Source: Streptomyces fungicidicus
GTDB lineage: Bacteria > Actinomycetota > Actinomycetes > Streptomycetales > Streptomycetaceae
Direction: 5' to 3'
Length of the DNA stretch: 64,000 nucleotides
Assembly (NCBI RefSeq): GCF_003665435.1
Contig: NZ_CP023407.1
Location: 3,534,001 to 3,598,000, forward strand
Each line of letters begins with the position of its first letter. Position 1 is the first letter of the stretch. The translations under genes and the position numbers were made by a program. The notes under the pieces were generated by a model. It was not told the origin of the DNA, made no database searches, and was given only the letters and a program-made list of their open reading frames with translations. Shown here piece after piece: positions 44,009-53,451 of this stretch.

Positions 44009-44857
44009 TCAGCCGTGCGCTGCCTCTTCGTCCGACGGCTCCGGTGGACCGTCCGAGGTGAGGCGGGCCAGCATTGTGCGGACTTCCCGGATGCGGGGGT
44101 GGTCGGGGTGCAGGGACTTCTCGCAGTCGGCGAGTGCCTCACGGACCGCTGCCTCCGCCTCGCCGCGCCGTCCCAGACCGTGCAGGGCGACGGCCGTGCC
44201 CATGCCCAGGCTCCCGGCCAGGGCCCGGTCCCACCCCGGAGTGAACCGGCGCGCCTCGGCGAGCGCCTCGTCGTACCGCCCCTGCCCGTTCAGGCTGCGC
44301 ACCAGGCCGCAGTGCAGAGCGGCGACCGTGCCCCCTGCGGCCCGGGGCAGATTCCCCCGGGCGACGGCCTCGGCCTCCTCGTGGCGGGCCTGCCCGCACA
44401 GGGCGTCGACCAGGTTGTCCAGCACGCACAACTCGATGTCCCACACCGGTGTCAGATGCTTGAGGCGGGTCAGGTCGCGCAGGACCTCAAGGCCTTCGGC
44501 CTCGGCCTCCGCGTAGCGGCCCACGCTGTTGAGGGCCAGCATGTGGTTGCAACGGATCACCAGCAGCAGCCTTCGCCCGGACCCTGCCGTCCCACTCAAC
44601 TCCGCCGTTAGAGATTCCAGTTCGGCCAGCACCTGCGCCCCGCGCCCATGGGCACAGGCCACCGCCGTGGCCAGCGTCTTGGCGTGCCACGCCACGGAGA
44701 CGCCCCGGCCTCGCTTGCGCAGACGCCCCGCTTCCGCCTCGAGCGCCCGGGCCCCGGCCTCGGCCTCCTCGAACCTGCCTTCCCACAGCAGCAGATGGAG
44801 CTGCTTCAAGGTGGCCGCTTCCCGCGAGCTGCCCCGTATCAACCGTGCGATCCTCAC
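44009..44857 (-). CDS. TPR-like repeat protein
   Basis: A 282-residue all-helical protein of tetratricopeptide-like repeats (WEGRFEEAEAGARALEAEAG, GRYAEAEAEGLEVLRD, GQARHEEAEAVARGNL, GQGRYDEALAEARRF, GRRGEAEAAVREALADCEK). The start is uncertain; GTG 44857 is chosen since longer frames run into the DUF397 gene. It lies 35 bases downstream of that gene and may belong to its regulatory set. Confidence 0.7.
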   Translation of the reverse strand: MRIARLIRGSSREAATLKQLHLLLWEGRFEEAEAGARALEAEAGRLRKRGRGVSVAWHAKTLATAVACAHGRGAQVLAELESLTAELSGTAGSGRRLLLVIRCNHMLALNSVGRYAEAEAEGLEVLRDLTRLKHLTPVWDIELCVLDNLVDALCGQARHEEAEAVARGNLPRAAGGTVAALHCGLVRSLNGQGRYDEALAEARRFTPGWDRALAGSLGMGTAVALHGLGRRGEAEAAVREALADCEKSLHPDHPRIREVRTMLARLTSDGPPEPSDEEAAHG

Positions 44858-44892
44858 AGCCCGTGAGGTTACGTCGAAGCCCCAGGCCAGGA

Positions 44893-45099
44893 CTACCGTC
44901 GGCGGCTGCCGAGCTCCATGACGAAGGACGTCCACGAGGCCGCGCCGAAGACGAGCACGGGGCCGTGCGGGACCTTGCTGTCCCGCACGGGGACGTGGTC
45001 GGCGTGGCCGTCGGCCACCTCGACGCAGTTGTTCGCCCCGCCGTCGCTGTAGCTCGACTTGCGCCAGGTCGCCGTGCTGAGGTCGGAGGTGGCCTTCAT
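44893..45099 (-). CDS. DUF397 protein
   Basis: A 68-residue protein with the family core ATWRKSSYS..GANNCVEVAD and VPVRDSKVPHGPVLVF..ASWTSFV. In streptomycetes DUF397 genes are paired with XRE/DUF5753 regulators in whiJ- and abaA-like clusters affecting development and antibiotics. AAGGAG lies 8 bases before ATG, which overlaps the regulator's stop. Confidence 0.9.
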   Translation of the reverse strand: MKATSDLSTATWRKSSYSDGGANNCVEVADGHADHVPVRDSKVPHGPVLVFGAASWTSFVMELGSRRR

Positions 45100-45923
45100 G
45101 ATCGGAGCTCCTTGAGTACGTCCCTGATGAACCTCAGTGAGTCTGACGGAGACAGTGCCAGATCGCGGAGCTGATCGTAGGACAAGCGGTGTCTCAGAAC
45201 GTCCTCCGGATCTTCCATCAGCAGGCCGCTGCTGTCTCCCTCGGTGTAGGCGACGGCACTGCCGTCCCCCTGCCAGAGGAGGGTCAGCGATCCCTTGGCC
45301 ACGAGGGGGTGGACTCCGGCTGAGAACGGCAGCACCTGAACCACGATATTGGGCCACTGCGCCATGGCCTCGACGTGCACCATCTGGTTCTCCCAGGTCA
45401 CCGCGCTGGCAGAAGGCCGACGGAGCCCCGACTCGTCGACGATGAAGCGGACGCCAGGCACTGGAGACCTGCCCAACAGAAGCTGCCGTCCCAGACGGGC
45501 GGCCACCTGTTCGTCGACGGCTTCGGCTTCCTGTTGCGTTGCCCGAGGTCCTGACAACACCTCCCGGGCGAACTCCTCGGTCTGCAGCAGCCCCGGGACA
45601 TCCGGTGTGTACACCCACAGGGCCCGAGCCGTCGCCTCAAGTCGCATGTACGCCTGGTACTTGTTCTTGAACGCCTCGTACCGCGCAATCTTCCACAGGC
45701 TAACCAGCAGGCCGTCGGATCCGTAGTAGGTGTCCAAGTCCTCCATCACCGTCACCTTGGAGAGTCGTTGGCCCGACTCCAGGCGGCTCAGGTAGCTCTT
45801 GTCGTACCCAGTCTCGTCGGCCAGCCGACCGAGGGACCTCCCCTCTTTGTCCCGGAGGAACTTCAGGGTCCGCCCGAGGACGGCGCGTCCCGACTCTCGC
45901 TGTCCTTCCGCCGATTCGATCAC
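45096..45923 (-). CDS. XRE regulator with DUF5753 domain
   Basis: A 275-residue regulator: N-terminal HTH (LGRTLKFLRDKEGRSLGRLA, YDKSYLSRLESGQRL) and C-terminal DUF5753 (YTPDVPGLLQTEEFAREVL, FIVDESGLRRP, MAQWPNIVVQVLPFSAG). GTG 45923 has GAGGAGGGG upstream. With the DUF397 gene it forms the typical pair; DUF5753 is thought to respond to the DUF397 partner or a signal. Slightly lower G+C than neighbours hints at mobility of such pairs. Confidence 0.9.
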   Translation of the reverse strand: MIESAEGQRESGRAVLGRTLKFLRDKEGRSLGRLADETGYDKSYLSRLESGQRLSKVTVMEDLDTYYGSDGLLVSLWKIARYEAFKNKYQAYMRLEATARALWVYTPDVPGLLQTEEFAREVLSGPRATQQEAEAVDEQVAARLGRQLLLGRSPVPGVRFIVDESGLRRPSASAVTWENQMVHVEAMAQWPNIVVQVLPFSAGVHPLVAKGSLTLLWQGDGSAVAYTEGDSSGLLMEDPEDVLRHRLSYDQLRDLALSPSDSLRFIRDVLKELRS

Positions 45924-46045
45924 GTCGCCCCTCCTCGTTGCCCTGGGCCGGGGTCAACGCCAGCCCTCTTCCGCAGAGTACGCGCAGTCAGTGACGACTG
46001 AAGCACGTTCCGTAACAGCACCTCGTCACAGGAAGCACCGCCACC

Positions 46046-46327
46046 ATGGATCTCCGTCTCCTGCCCTGGACCACCCCCGAAGGCAACCCCTGCTACCTCA
46101 GCACCGACAGCGACGACAGTCGGCTCTCGCGGCTCGCCGACGACATCGAGGCGGCCCAACTGGACTCCGGCCGGCTGGTGCTCGCCGGCTCGCGGGCCGT
46201 GCTGGCCGATCCCGAGGCCGGTGAGCGGGCCGTGCGCTTCGCGCTCACCAGGGCGACGGAGTCGCTGGAGGAGATGCTGCGCGTCGCGGTCAGCCGGGGA
46301 GCGCGCATTCCCTGCCCGCTCGAGTGA
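46046..46327 (+). CDS. Hypothetical protein next to the XRE/DUF397 pair
   Basis: A 93-residue soluble protein, not recognised. It begins MDLRLLPWTTPEGNPCYLST and continues with an amphipathic helix (SRLADDIEAAQL) and an Ala/Arg-rich second half. Divergent from the XRE gene; similar small genes often sit at this spot in whiJ-like clusters. Confidence 0.65.
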   Translation: MDLRLLPWTTPEGNPCYLSTDSDDSRLSRLADDIEAAQLDSGRLVLAGSRAVLADPEAGERAVRFALTRATESLEEMLRVAVSRGARIPCPLE

Positions 46328-46348
46328 GCCGTGTGGCACGGTGGGCGC

Positions 46349-46537
46349 ATGTCGACACCACCGGACGGGCTGCCCGTCTACCGCGTACTGACCGGGCCCG
46401 ACGACGCCGCGTTCTGCCGCCGGGTGAGCGAGGCCCTGGCGCTGGGGTACCGCCTGCACGAGGGGCCGTCGGTGACGTTCGACGGGGAGCGGGTGATCGT
46501 CGCTCAGGCGGTGGTGTGGGGCGACATGGGGGATTGA
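46349..46537 (+). CDS. DUF1737 protein
   Basis: A 62-residue protein. The motif YRVLTGPDDAAFCRRVSEAL plus GYRLHEGPSVTFDGERVIVAQAVVW matches DUF1737, a small fold with one helix and strands. Function unknown. Confidence 0.8.
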   Translation: MSTPPDGLPVYRVLTGPDDAAFCRRVSEALALGYRLHEGPSVTFDGERVIVAQAVVWGDMGD

Positions 46538-46546
46538 GACATGCCT

Positions 46547-46589
46547 CGGGGCCGGTACGAGGCGGTGAACGCGCCTCGTACCGGCCCCG
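46547..46589. terminator. Bidirectional terminator hairpin
   Basis: An exact 18-bp stem (46547-46564 with 46572-46589) around a 7-base loop, between convergent DUF1737 and 5'-nucleotidase genes. Confidence 0.85.
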
Positions 46590-46602
46590 GCCACTCGGAA
46601 GG

Positions 46603-48426
46603 TCAGCTCACGATCGTGATGCGGTCCGCCTTCGGCGGGGCGATCGGGGAGGTGGCCGTGGAGTTGGCGGTCAGGTACTGCTCGAGGGCCGCCAGGTCGT
46701 CGAGTCCGACCAGGTCGTTCGTGCCCTCGCCCAGGGTCGGGAAGCCGTCGCCGCCGCCCGCGAGGAAGCTGTTCGTCGCGACGCGGTAGGTGGCGGCCGG
46801 GTCGATCGCGGAGCCGTTCAGCCTGATCGAGTCCGTGACCACGCGGTCCGCGCCCGTCTTCGTCAGATCCAGGGTGTAGGTCAGGCCGGAGGAGATCTGC
46901 AGGATCTTCGGGGCCGCCGCGTTCGGGCCGCTGACCTGCTCCTTCAGCGCCTGGATGACCTGCGCGCCGGTGAAGTCCTGGAGGTTGACCGTGTTGGCGA
47001 AGGGCTGGACGGTGAAGCCCTCGGCGAAGGTCACCACGCCGTCGCCCTCGCCGGCCGCGGCCGCGTAGGTGAGGGAGGCGCGGATGCCGCCGGGGTTCAT
47101 CAGCGCCAGGTCGGTCTCCGCGTCCAGCGACCTGCCGTGCGCCAGCTGGGCGTCGGCGATGAGGTCGCCGAGCGGGGACTCCGTGCCGTCGCGGACGATG
47201 TCGCCGGAGATGTAGCCGATCGGGCGGCTGCCGATCGGAGCGGCCAGGGTGTTCCACTTGTCGATCAGGCGGGTCATGTCCGGGGCCTTCGGGACGTCCC
47301 GGGTGACGACGTGGTTCGCGGACTTCACGGCCGTACGGGCGATGTCACCCGTGGCGCGGTCGTAGGTCAGCGTGGTGTCCGTGTAGAGGCGGCCGAAGGA
47401 CGCGGCCGAGGTGACCATGCGGGGCTTGCCCGCCGGGTCGGGGATCGTGCACACGTACGCGTTGTGGGTGTGACCGGTGACCAGCGCGTCCACCTGCGGC
47501 GAGACGTTCTTCGCGATGTCCGCGATCGGGCCGGAGATGCCGTCGCCGGCGCCCGGGGAGTCGCAGTCGTAGTTGTACGAGGAGGACGCCGGGAAGCCGC
47601 CCTCGTGGATCAGCGCGACGATCGACTTCACGCCCTGGCGCTGGAGCTCCTTGGCGTACTTGTTGATCGTCTCGACCTCGTCCTTGAAGGCGAGGCCCCT
47701 CACGCCCTCCGCGGAGACGATGTTCGGGGTGCCCTCGAGGGTCACGCCGATGAAGCCGACCTTGACGCCCTGCTTCTTCCACACCCAGTAGGGCTTGAGG
47801 ACGGGCCTCTTGGTCTTCTCGTCCAGGACGTTCGCCGCGAGGTACGGGAAGTCGGCGCCCTGGAACTCCTCGTCGGTGTAGCAGCCCTCGGTGGGGTGGC
47901 AGCCGCCGTTCTGGAGGCGTCCCAGCTCGGCCGCGCCCTCGTCGAACTCGTGGTTGCCGACGCTCGTCACGTCGAGGTCGAGCTTGTTCAGCGCCTCGAT
48001 GGTGGGCTCGTCGTGGAAGAGGCCCGAGATGAGCGGGGACGCTCCGACCATGTCGCCGCCGGCGGCGGTGACGGAGTAGCGGTTGCCCTCGCGCGCCTCG
48101 CGCAGATGGGTGGCGAGGTACTCCACGCCGCCCGCGTCGACGGTCTTCGTCGTGCCGTCGGGCTGGAGTTCGGTGACCCGGCCGGAGGAGCCGGACGGGG
48201 GCTCCAGGTTGCCGTGCAGGTCGTTGAAGGACAGCAGTTGCACGTCCTGGTAGCGGCCGGGGTGGTGGGACTTGCCCTTGTCGCCGTGGTTCTCGCCCGC
48301 GCTCGCCGACCCGGGCAGGGCGGCGGCGGCCAGCGCGCCGGCGGTGAGCACACCGGCGGCGGTCGCGAGGAGACGGTTGGTGCGGCGTCTGCGGCGCTGG
48401 TGGTGCGCCGGGGATGTGGCTGGCAT
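46603..48426 (-). CDS. Secreted bifunctional metallophosphatase/5'-nucleotidase
   Basis: A 607-residue exported enzyme. Signal peptide ~1-43 (Arg-run, hydrophobic core, GSASAGEN). Metallophosphatase domain: FNDLHGNLEPP, GDMVGASPL, VGNHEFDEG, TGHTHNAYVC. C-terminal substrate domain: NPGGIRASLTY, FTVQPFANTV, NSFLAGGGDGFP. It releases phosphate from nucleotides outside the cell; a link to the phosphate genes 10 kb away is only by theme. Confidence 0.93.
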   Translation of the reverse strand: MPATSPAHHQRRRRRTNRLLATAAGVLTAGALAAAALPGSASAGENHGDKGKSHHPGRYQDVQLLSFNDLHGNLEPPSGSSGRVTELQPDGTTKTVDAGGVEYLATHLREAREGNRYSVTAAGGDMVGASPLISGLFHDEPTIEALNKLDLDVTSVGNHEFDEGAAELGRLQNGGCHPTEGCYTDEEFQGADFPYLAANVLDEKTKRPVLKPYWVWKKQGVKVGFIGVTLEGTPNIVSAEGVRGLAFKDEVETINKYAKELQRQGVKSIVALIHEGGFPASSSYNYDCDSPGAGDGISGPIADIAKNVSPQVDALVTGHTHNAYVCTIPDPAGKPRMVTSAASFGRLYTDTTLTYDRATGDIARTAVKSANHVVTRDVPKAPDMTRLIDKWNTLAAPIGSRPIGYISGDIVRDGTESPLGDLIADAQLAHGRSLDAETDLALMNPGGIRASLTYAAAAGEGDGVVTFAEGFTVQPFANTVNLQDFTGAQVIQALKEQVSGPNAAAPKILQISSGLTYTLDLTKTGADRVVTDSIRLNGSAIDPAATYRVATNSFLAGGGDGFPTLGEGTNDLVGLDDLAALEQYLTANSTATSPIAPPKADRITIVS

Positions 48427-48585
48427 GCGCCCCCCTGAGGGTCCGTGTGGGTACCGGCGCAGCCTAGAGTCAACGCGCGTAGCGCGACAGGGTGTTCCTG
48501 GTTACATCCTGGTTTATCTTTCACCGGCGCCACCGGCGTCCGTTTTGCGGCGTCCTCCCCGCGCGGTCCCCTTACCCTCGTACGC

Positions 48586-49518
48586 ATGACCAGCGACGAC
48601 TTCGCACGGACCGGCCGACCCCGCTCGCTCCAGACCTACGCCGCGCTCGACGAGGAGCAGACCGGGGCGGTCCTCGCCCTGCTCGCCGAGGCCGCCCTGA
48701 CCGACGGCCAGCAGGCGGTGTCCGAGCAGGGGCGGCTGCAGCTGCGCGGCGGGGAGCGGGAGGGGATCTCGCATCTGCTGCTCTCCGTCGACGACGAGCT
48801 CGTCGGGTACGCCCAGTTGGAGGACACCGATCCGGTGGAGCCGCCGGCCGCCGAGCTGGTGGTGCACCCCTCCTACCGGGGGAACGGGCACGGCCGGGCG
48901 CTCGGTTCGGCGCTGCTCGCCGCCTCCGGGAAGCGGCTGCGGGTGTGGGCGCACGGCGGCCACTCCGCCGCCCGCCATCTCGCCCAGGTCCTCGGGCTGA
49001 CGCTGTTCCGGGAACTGCGGCAGATGCGGCGGCCGTTGGAGGGGATGGACCTGCCCGACCCGGTGCTGCCCCAGGGCGTGACCGTACGCACCTTCGTGCC
49101 CGGCCGGGACGAGACGGCGTGGCTGGCGCTGAACGCCGCCGCCTTCGCCCACCACCCCGAGCAGGGCTCCCTCAGCCGACGCGACCTCGACGACCGCATG
49201 GCCGAGTCGTGGTTCGACCCCGAGGGGTTCTTCCTCGCCGAGGCGGCGGACACCGGCCGGCTCCTCGGCTTCCACTGGACCAAGGAACACGCCGCCGAAC
49301 GCCTGGGCGAGGTGTACGTCCTCGGGGTGAGCCCCGACGCCCAGGGCGGCGGCCTCGGCAAGTCCCTCACCACGATCGGGCTGCGGCACCTCGCGGGCCG
49401 GGGCCTGCCGACGGCCATGCTCTACGTCGACGCCGACAACAAGGCGGCGGTATCCGTCTACGAGCGGCTGGGCTTCGTCACGCACGAGACGGACCTGATG
49501 TACCGGACGGAGACCTGA
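48586..49518 (+). CDS. mshD: Mycothiol synthase MshD
   Basis: A 310-residue enzyme with tandem GNAT domains; it acetylates Cys-GlcN-inositol with acetyl-CoA, the last step of mycothiol synthesis. N-terminal domain: ELVVHPSYRGNGHGRALG. C-terminal domain: VYVLGVSPDAQGGGLGKSLT and YVDADNKAAVSVYERLGF, a strong MshD mark. TACCCT lies 7 bases before the ATG, consistent with leaderless transcription. Confidence 0.93.
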   Translation: MTSDDFARTGRPRSLQTYAALDEEQTGAVLALLAEAALTDGQQAVSEQGRLQLRGGEREGISHLLLSVDDELVGYAQLEDTDPVEPPAAELVVHPSYRGNGHGRALGSALLAASGKRLRVWAHGGHSAARHLAQVLGLTLFRELRQMRRPLEGMDLPDPVLPQGVTVRTFVPGRDETAWLALNAAAFAHHPEQGSLSRRDLDDRMAESWFDPEGFFLAEAADTGRLLGFHWTKEHAAERLGEVYVLGVSPDAQGGGLGKSLTTIGLRHLAGRGLPTAMLYVDADNKAAVSVYERLGFVTHETDLMYRTET

Positions 49519-50155
49519 GCCCCCGCCGGCCGAGGCGGCGCCGCGGTTCCGTGGCGCACACCACCGCCACCGCCACCGCCGCGCACAGCAGCACCGCCCA
49601 GCGGTCGTGCGCCGCCGCCCACCGCTCGTCGTCCGGGGGGACGAACAGGGCCCAGTGCCCGGGGGCGAACAGGGGACCCAGGACCGCCCCGGCGAGGAGA
49701 CCTCCGGCGACCGCCCGGCCCGGCCGGGCGCCGTCCCCGCGGTGCACCGCCAGCGCCGCCCCGGCGAGGGCGAGGGCGAGGGCCGTCGCCGCCTCGACGG
49801 TGATCCCGGCGACCGGGGGGCGTACGGGGGCGGGCACCAGGAGCAGCGCGGCGGTCCACCACACTGCGGCGACCGGCACCACCAGGAGGACCCGCAGTCC
49901 GTGGCGGACGGCCCGCCGGGTGGGCACCGCGGCGGTGGTGTGCCGGGCCGGGTCGTCCAGCGCGAAGGCCGCGCCCAGCGCGAAGGCCAGGGCGGAGGCC
50001 CGCAGCACGGTCAGCGCGTACCAGCCGTCCGCCTGATCGCCGGTCAGCCGCGGGGCGGCGGCGAGCAGCAGGCCCAGGACGCCCGCGGCCCCGACGGCTC
50101 TCCAGGGCATGGTCCGCGCCACCGGTCGCAGGAGCTCCACGGCCACGGGCCTCAC
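49478..50155 (-). CDS. Membrane subunit of ABC cluster
   Basis: A 225-residue protein with about six hydrophobic helices. No family motif seen. GTG 50155 overlaps the previous permease stop by four bases; its 3' end overlaps mshD by 41 bases in the opposite sense. Probably a second membrane subunit of the exporter. Confidence 0.7.
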   Translation of the reverse strand: MRPVAVELLRPVARTMPWRAVGAAGVLGLLLAAAPRLTGDQADGWYALTVLRASALAFALGAAFALDDPARHTTAAVPTRRAVRHGLRVLLVVPVAAVWWTAALLLVPAPVRPPVAGITVEAATALALALAGAALAVHRGDGARPGRAVAGGLLAGAVLGPLFAPGHWALFVPPDDERWAAAHDRWAVLLCAAVAVAVVCATEPRRRLGRRGLRSPSGTSGPSRA

Positions 50156-51666
50156 AGACACTCGTCCTTCTCCTCCGGCTCGTCCAGGCCCAGCAGCGCG
50201 GCGACCTGGTCCGACGTCACCTTCGGGGCGGTCAGCCCCGCCCACTCGGCCTTCACCTTCGCGGCGACCTCCCGCTCCGGGCGGCGCAGCAGCTCGCGCA
50301 CCAGTTCCGTCTGGGCGGCGGTCATCTGCAGCGGTTCCGTCTGCGAGAGGACGATCGCCGAGCCCCGGTCGCTGTCGTCCAGCCGCACCCGGCGCAGGTC
50401 GGCCACGGGGTCGGGCCGGCCGGCGAGCGCCATCCACATGACGGTGACCATGCGGCCGTCGCACATCGCGCCCGCCTTCGCCTCGGTGCCCGCGACCAGC
50501 ACCCCGGCCACGGCGGCGGTGAACTCCGGGACGCGGTTGCCGCCCCAGGCCGTGCCGACGGTCACCTGGCCGGGCCGGGTGGCCGGGGCGATCGCCGCGT
50601 CGCCGTCCAGGCCGTACCGTGCCTCGATCCGCTGCCGTACGAGGAGCGGCCGGTCCCGCTCGGTGCCGCCCGCGAGGGAGCGCACGCCGGCGACGGCCTC
50701 CGCCCAGTCGTCGGTGCGGGCCGTCCACTCCGGGAAGACGCAGTACGTCGTGCCGTCCCGTTCGGCGCACTTCTGCTCCTTCTCGGGGGCGGCGGAGGCC
50801 CGGACGCGCGCCTCGGTCGTCTCCCGGGACACGCCCTGGCCCTGCGCCACCGCGCCCACCAGGGTCAGCGCCACCGCGCCGACGACGCCCGCCCGCACGG
50901 TCCGCAGACGGGCGCCCCCGGAGACCAGCACCGCGAGCAGGGCGGCGGTCAGCGCCAGGCCGGTGAGGTAGAGGGCGTGCCAGCCGGCGGGGCGGCCCAG
51001 CAGGTCGGACGGCAGGGTGGTGGCGGTGTTCTCACCGACCGTCAGCACCAGCCACCGCACGGTCCGCCCGTTGTCGGGGGCCGTGGCCACCGTGTGGAGG
51101 AAGAAGAGCAGGACGATCAGCAGCGGGGCCGCGAACGGGGAGGTCAGCAGCCTGGCCAGCAGCACACCGATCGTCCCGAGCACCAGCACGGACAGCGGCC
51201 CGGCCAGCAGTTCGCCCGGCGAGCCGTGCCCGACGGCGCCCGGCTTGAGCGCCTCCCAGGTGAACTGGCCCGCCACGCACACCCCGGTGAGCAGCGCCGC
51301 CGCGGCGACCGACAGCAGGTGCGCGACCGTGCGTCGCCAGGGCTGGACCACCAGCACGTCGAGGTGCCGGTCGGTGTCGTGCCGCCGGGAGCGCAGCACG
51401 GCGTGGTTGGCGCAGAACAGCACCGCGAGGCCGACGAGCAGCGGGCCGCCCTGGGTGGCGCGGTCGGCGTCCTGCAGCGCGGGGAAGCCGTCCCAGGAGG
51501 TGCGGGTCCTCCACACCGTCCAGCCGATGTACACGGCGAAGGCGGCGAGCACCGGCGCCCGCAGCAGCAGCCGGCGGGTCTCGAAGCGGGCCAGGGCGAT
51601 CACGGCCGCCCCTGAGGCGCGGGGCACCGCGGTCACCGCGGCCGGGGTCCCGGTCGTGAGGGTCAC
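50152..51666 (-). CDS. ABC-2-like permease with extracytoplasmic domain
   Basis: A 504-residue membrane protein: six or so helices in the first ~270 residues, then an extracytoplasmic region with two Cys (KCAERDGTTYCVFPEW) and a further Cys. GTG 51666 overlaps the ATPase stop by four bases. Such ATPase/permease sets behind sigma factors often export or defend at the envelope; the substrate is unknown. Confidence 0.75.
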   Translation of the reverse strand: MTLTTGTPAAVTAVPRASGAAVIALARFETRRLLLRAPVLAAFAVYIGWTVWRTRTSWDGFPALQDADRATQGGPLLVGLAVLFCANHAVLRSRRHDTDRHLDVLVVQPWRRTVAHLLSVAAAALLTGVCVAGQFTWEALKPGAVGHGSPGELLAGPLSVLVLGTIGVLLARLLTSPFAAPLLIVLLFFLHTVATAPDNGRTVRWLVLTVGENTATTLPSDLLGRPAGWHALYLTGLALTAALLAVLVSGGARLRTVRAGVVGAVALTLVGAVAQGQGVSRETTEARVRASAAPEKEQKCAERDGTTYCVFPEWTARTDDWAEAVAGVRSLAGGTERDRPLLVRQRIEARYGLDGDAAIAPATRPGQVTVGTAWGGNRVPEFTAAVAGVLVAGTEAKAGAMCDGRMVTVMWMALAGRPDPVADLRRVRLDDSDRGSAIVLSQTEPLQMTAAQTELVRELLRRPEREVAAKVKAEWAGLTAPKVTSDQVAALLGLDEPEEKDECL

Positions 51667-52523
51667 GCCGTCACCTCCGTGTCCGCGCCGTCGAGGGTGA
51701 GCAGATAGCCGTCCTCCAGGGTGGGTTCGAGCAGGTCCGCGCCGGCGGGCGGGTCGCCCACGTTGCGGAAGGTGCCGAGTCCGGTGCGCCAGCCGGCCTT
51801 CGCTCCGGGGTCGCGTTCGGCGCTGCTCCACACCCGCTCCGCGGCCCGTGCGGTGAGCTCGGCGGGGGTGCCGTCGAAGCGGACGGTGCCCTCGGCGAGG
51901 ACCACCACCCGGTGGCAGAGCATCGCCACGTCCTCGGTCTGGTGGGTGGACAGCAGCACGGTGCGGCCCTCCCCGGCCCGGGCGATCAGCTCCCGGAAGC
52001 GCATCCGCTGCTCGGGGTCGAGGCCGACGGTGGGCTCGTCGAGGACGAGGAACGCGGGGTCGCCGACGAGCGCGGCCGCCAGCGCGACCCGCTGGCGCAT
52101 CCCGCCGGACAGCTTGCGGATCCGCCTGCCGCGCACATCGCCGAGGCCGGCCTCGTCCAGCACCCTGCGCACCTCGCGGTGGCGGGCGGCGCGGTCGGTG
52201 TGTTCCTTGAGGATCGCGACGTAGTCCACGAACTCGCAGGCGGTGAAGTCGGGGTGGAAGCCGGGGGTCTGCGGCAGATAGCCGAGGTTGCGCCGCAGTT
52301 CCTGCCGCCCGCGCGAGGTGCCCGGGTCGTGGCCGAGCACCGTGAAGGCGCCCCGGTCGGCCGGTACGGCGGTGGCGAGCACCCGCAGCAGCGTGGTCTT
52401 GCCCGCGCCGTTGGGCCCGAGCAGCCCGGTGACACCGGTGGACAGCCGCAGCGACACGTCGTCGAGGGCGCGGGTGCCGCCGTAGCGCAGGCTCAGCCCG
52501 GAGGCGGAGACGGTGGGGGTCAT
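51663..52523 (-). CDS. ABC transporter ATP-binding protein
   Basis: A 286-residue ATPase with all motifs: Walker A GPNGAGKTTLL, Q-loop LGYLPQTPG, signature LSGGMRQRVALA, Walker B FLVLDEPTVGLDP, H-loop LLSTHQTED. Typical of ABC-2 exporters. The gene lies 79 bases after the anti-sigma gene. Confidence 0.93.
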   Translation of the reverse strand: MTPTVSASGLSLRYGGTRALDDVSLRLSTGVTGLLGPNGAGKTTLLRVLATAVPADRGAFTVLGHDPGTSRGRQELRRNLGYLPQTPGFHPDFTACEFVDYVAILKEHTDRAARHREVRRVLDEAGLGDVRGRRIRKLSGGMRQRVALAAALVGDPAFLVLDEPTVGLDPEQRMRFRELIARAGEGRTVLLSTHQTEDVAMLCHRVVVLAEGTVRFDGTPAELTARAAERVWSSAERDPGAKAGWRTGLGTFRNVGDPPAGADLLEPTLEDGYLLTLDGADTEVTA

Positions 52524-52602
52524 ACGGGACTCCGTACAGGTAGGGAAGGGAGGGCGCCCGGCCGGGAAGGGGCCGGATGCGGGCGGGCGGAAACCGGGCC
52601 GG

Positions 52603-53451
52603 TCAGGCGGTGTCGCCCCGGCTGAGGTCGAAGCGGTCCCGGAGGCGGACGAGCAGTCCGGCGGCGAGCAGGGCGACCGCCGCCGACACGCCCTGCCCCG
52701 CCGCGGTGAACGGGGCGAGCGGGTCGTCGCCGGTCCGGGCGGCGTCCGCGGTGAGCAGCAGCGCGATCCAGCCGCCGCCGACCAGGGACGGCGCGCGCAC
52801 CGGGCCGAGCCGGGCCGTCAGCGCGAGCGCGGACGCGGTGAGCGCGAGGGCGGGCAGCAGCCAGGCCAGGGCGCGCAGTCCGTACCCGGGCAGGGCGAGG
52901 GTGGCCAGCCCGTTGAGGCCGAGCCCGGCGGCGAGCACCACCACCGTGCGGATCATCAGCAGCCGGAAGCCGTGCATCGGCGCGACCACCGCCATCTCGT
53001 ACGTCGGGTCCAGCGCGGGCCCGTAGGACAGCGCGACCCCGGCCAGCGGGAGCAGCGGGGCGAGGGCGAGGAACAGGGTGGGCGTGCCGGTGGCGCCGTG
53101 CGCGACGGTGACGGCCGCGGTGAGCAGCAGGACGGCGGTGACCGCGCCCAGCCAGGAGCGGCGCAGCGCCGGGGTGGCCGCCAGCAGCCGCGCGGTGTGG
53201 TCGGCGACCCCGCACCGCAGCAGCAGGGACTCCAGGAGTCCCGGACGGGGCGCGTCCAGTTCGGCGTCGAGCCGGTCCCATCCGGCGTCCAGGGCGGCCG
53301 GGCCGGCGGCCTCGGCGAGGACGGCCCGGCAGTGGGCGCACGCGGTGAGGTGGGTGTCGGCCGACCACAGCAGGGGCGGCTCCAGTTCGGCGCGCGCGTA
53401 GGCCCGCAGATCGGCTTCCGGCACGTGCCAGCCGGTGCTTCCGTTCGTCAT
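52603..53451 (-). CDS. Membrane anti-sigma factor with zinc motif
   Basis: A 282-residue protein: cytosolic N-terminus carrying the HxxxCxxC zinc-binding anti-sigma motif (THLTACAHCRAVL), then about six hydrophobic helices. Its ATG overlaps the sigma-factor stop by four bases, the usual arrangement. It presumably holds the ECF sigma factor at the membrane; the multi-helix body may sense the signal. Confidence 0.85.
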   Translation of the reverse strand: MTNGSTGWHVPEADLRAYARAELEPPLLWSADTHLTACAHCRAVLAEAAGPAALDAGWDRLDAELDAPRPGLLESLLLRCGVADHTARLLAATPALRRSWLGAVTAVLLLTAAVTVAHGATGTPTLFLALAPLLPLAGVALSYGPALDPTYEMAVVAPMHGFRLLMIRTVVVLAAGLGLNGLATLALPGYGLRALAWLLPALALTASALALTARLGPVRAPSLVGGGWIALLLTADAARTGDDPLAPFTAAGQGVSAAVALLAAGLLVRLRDRFDLSRGDTA

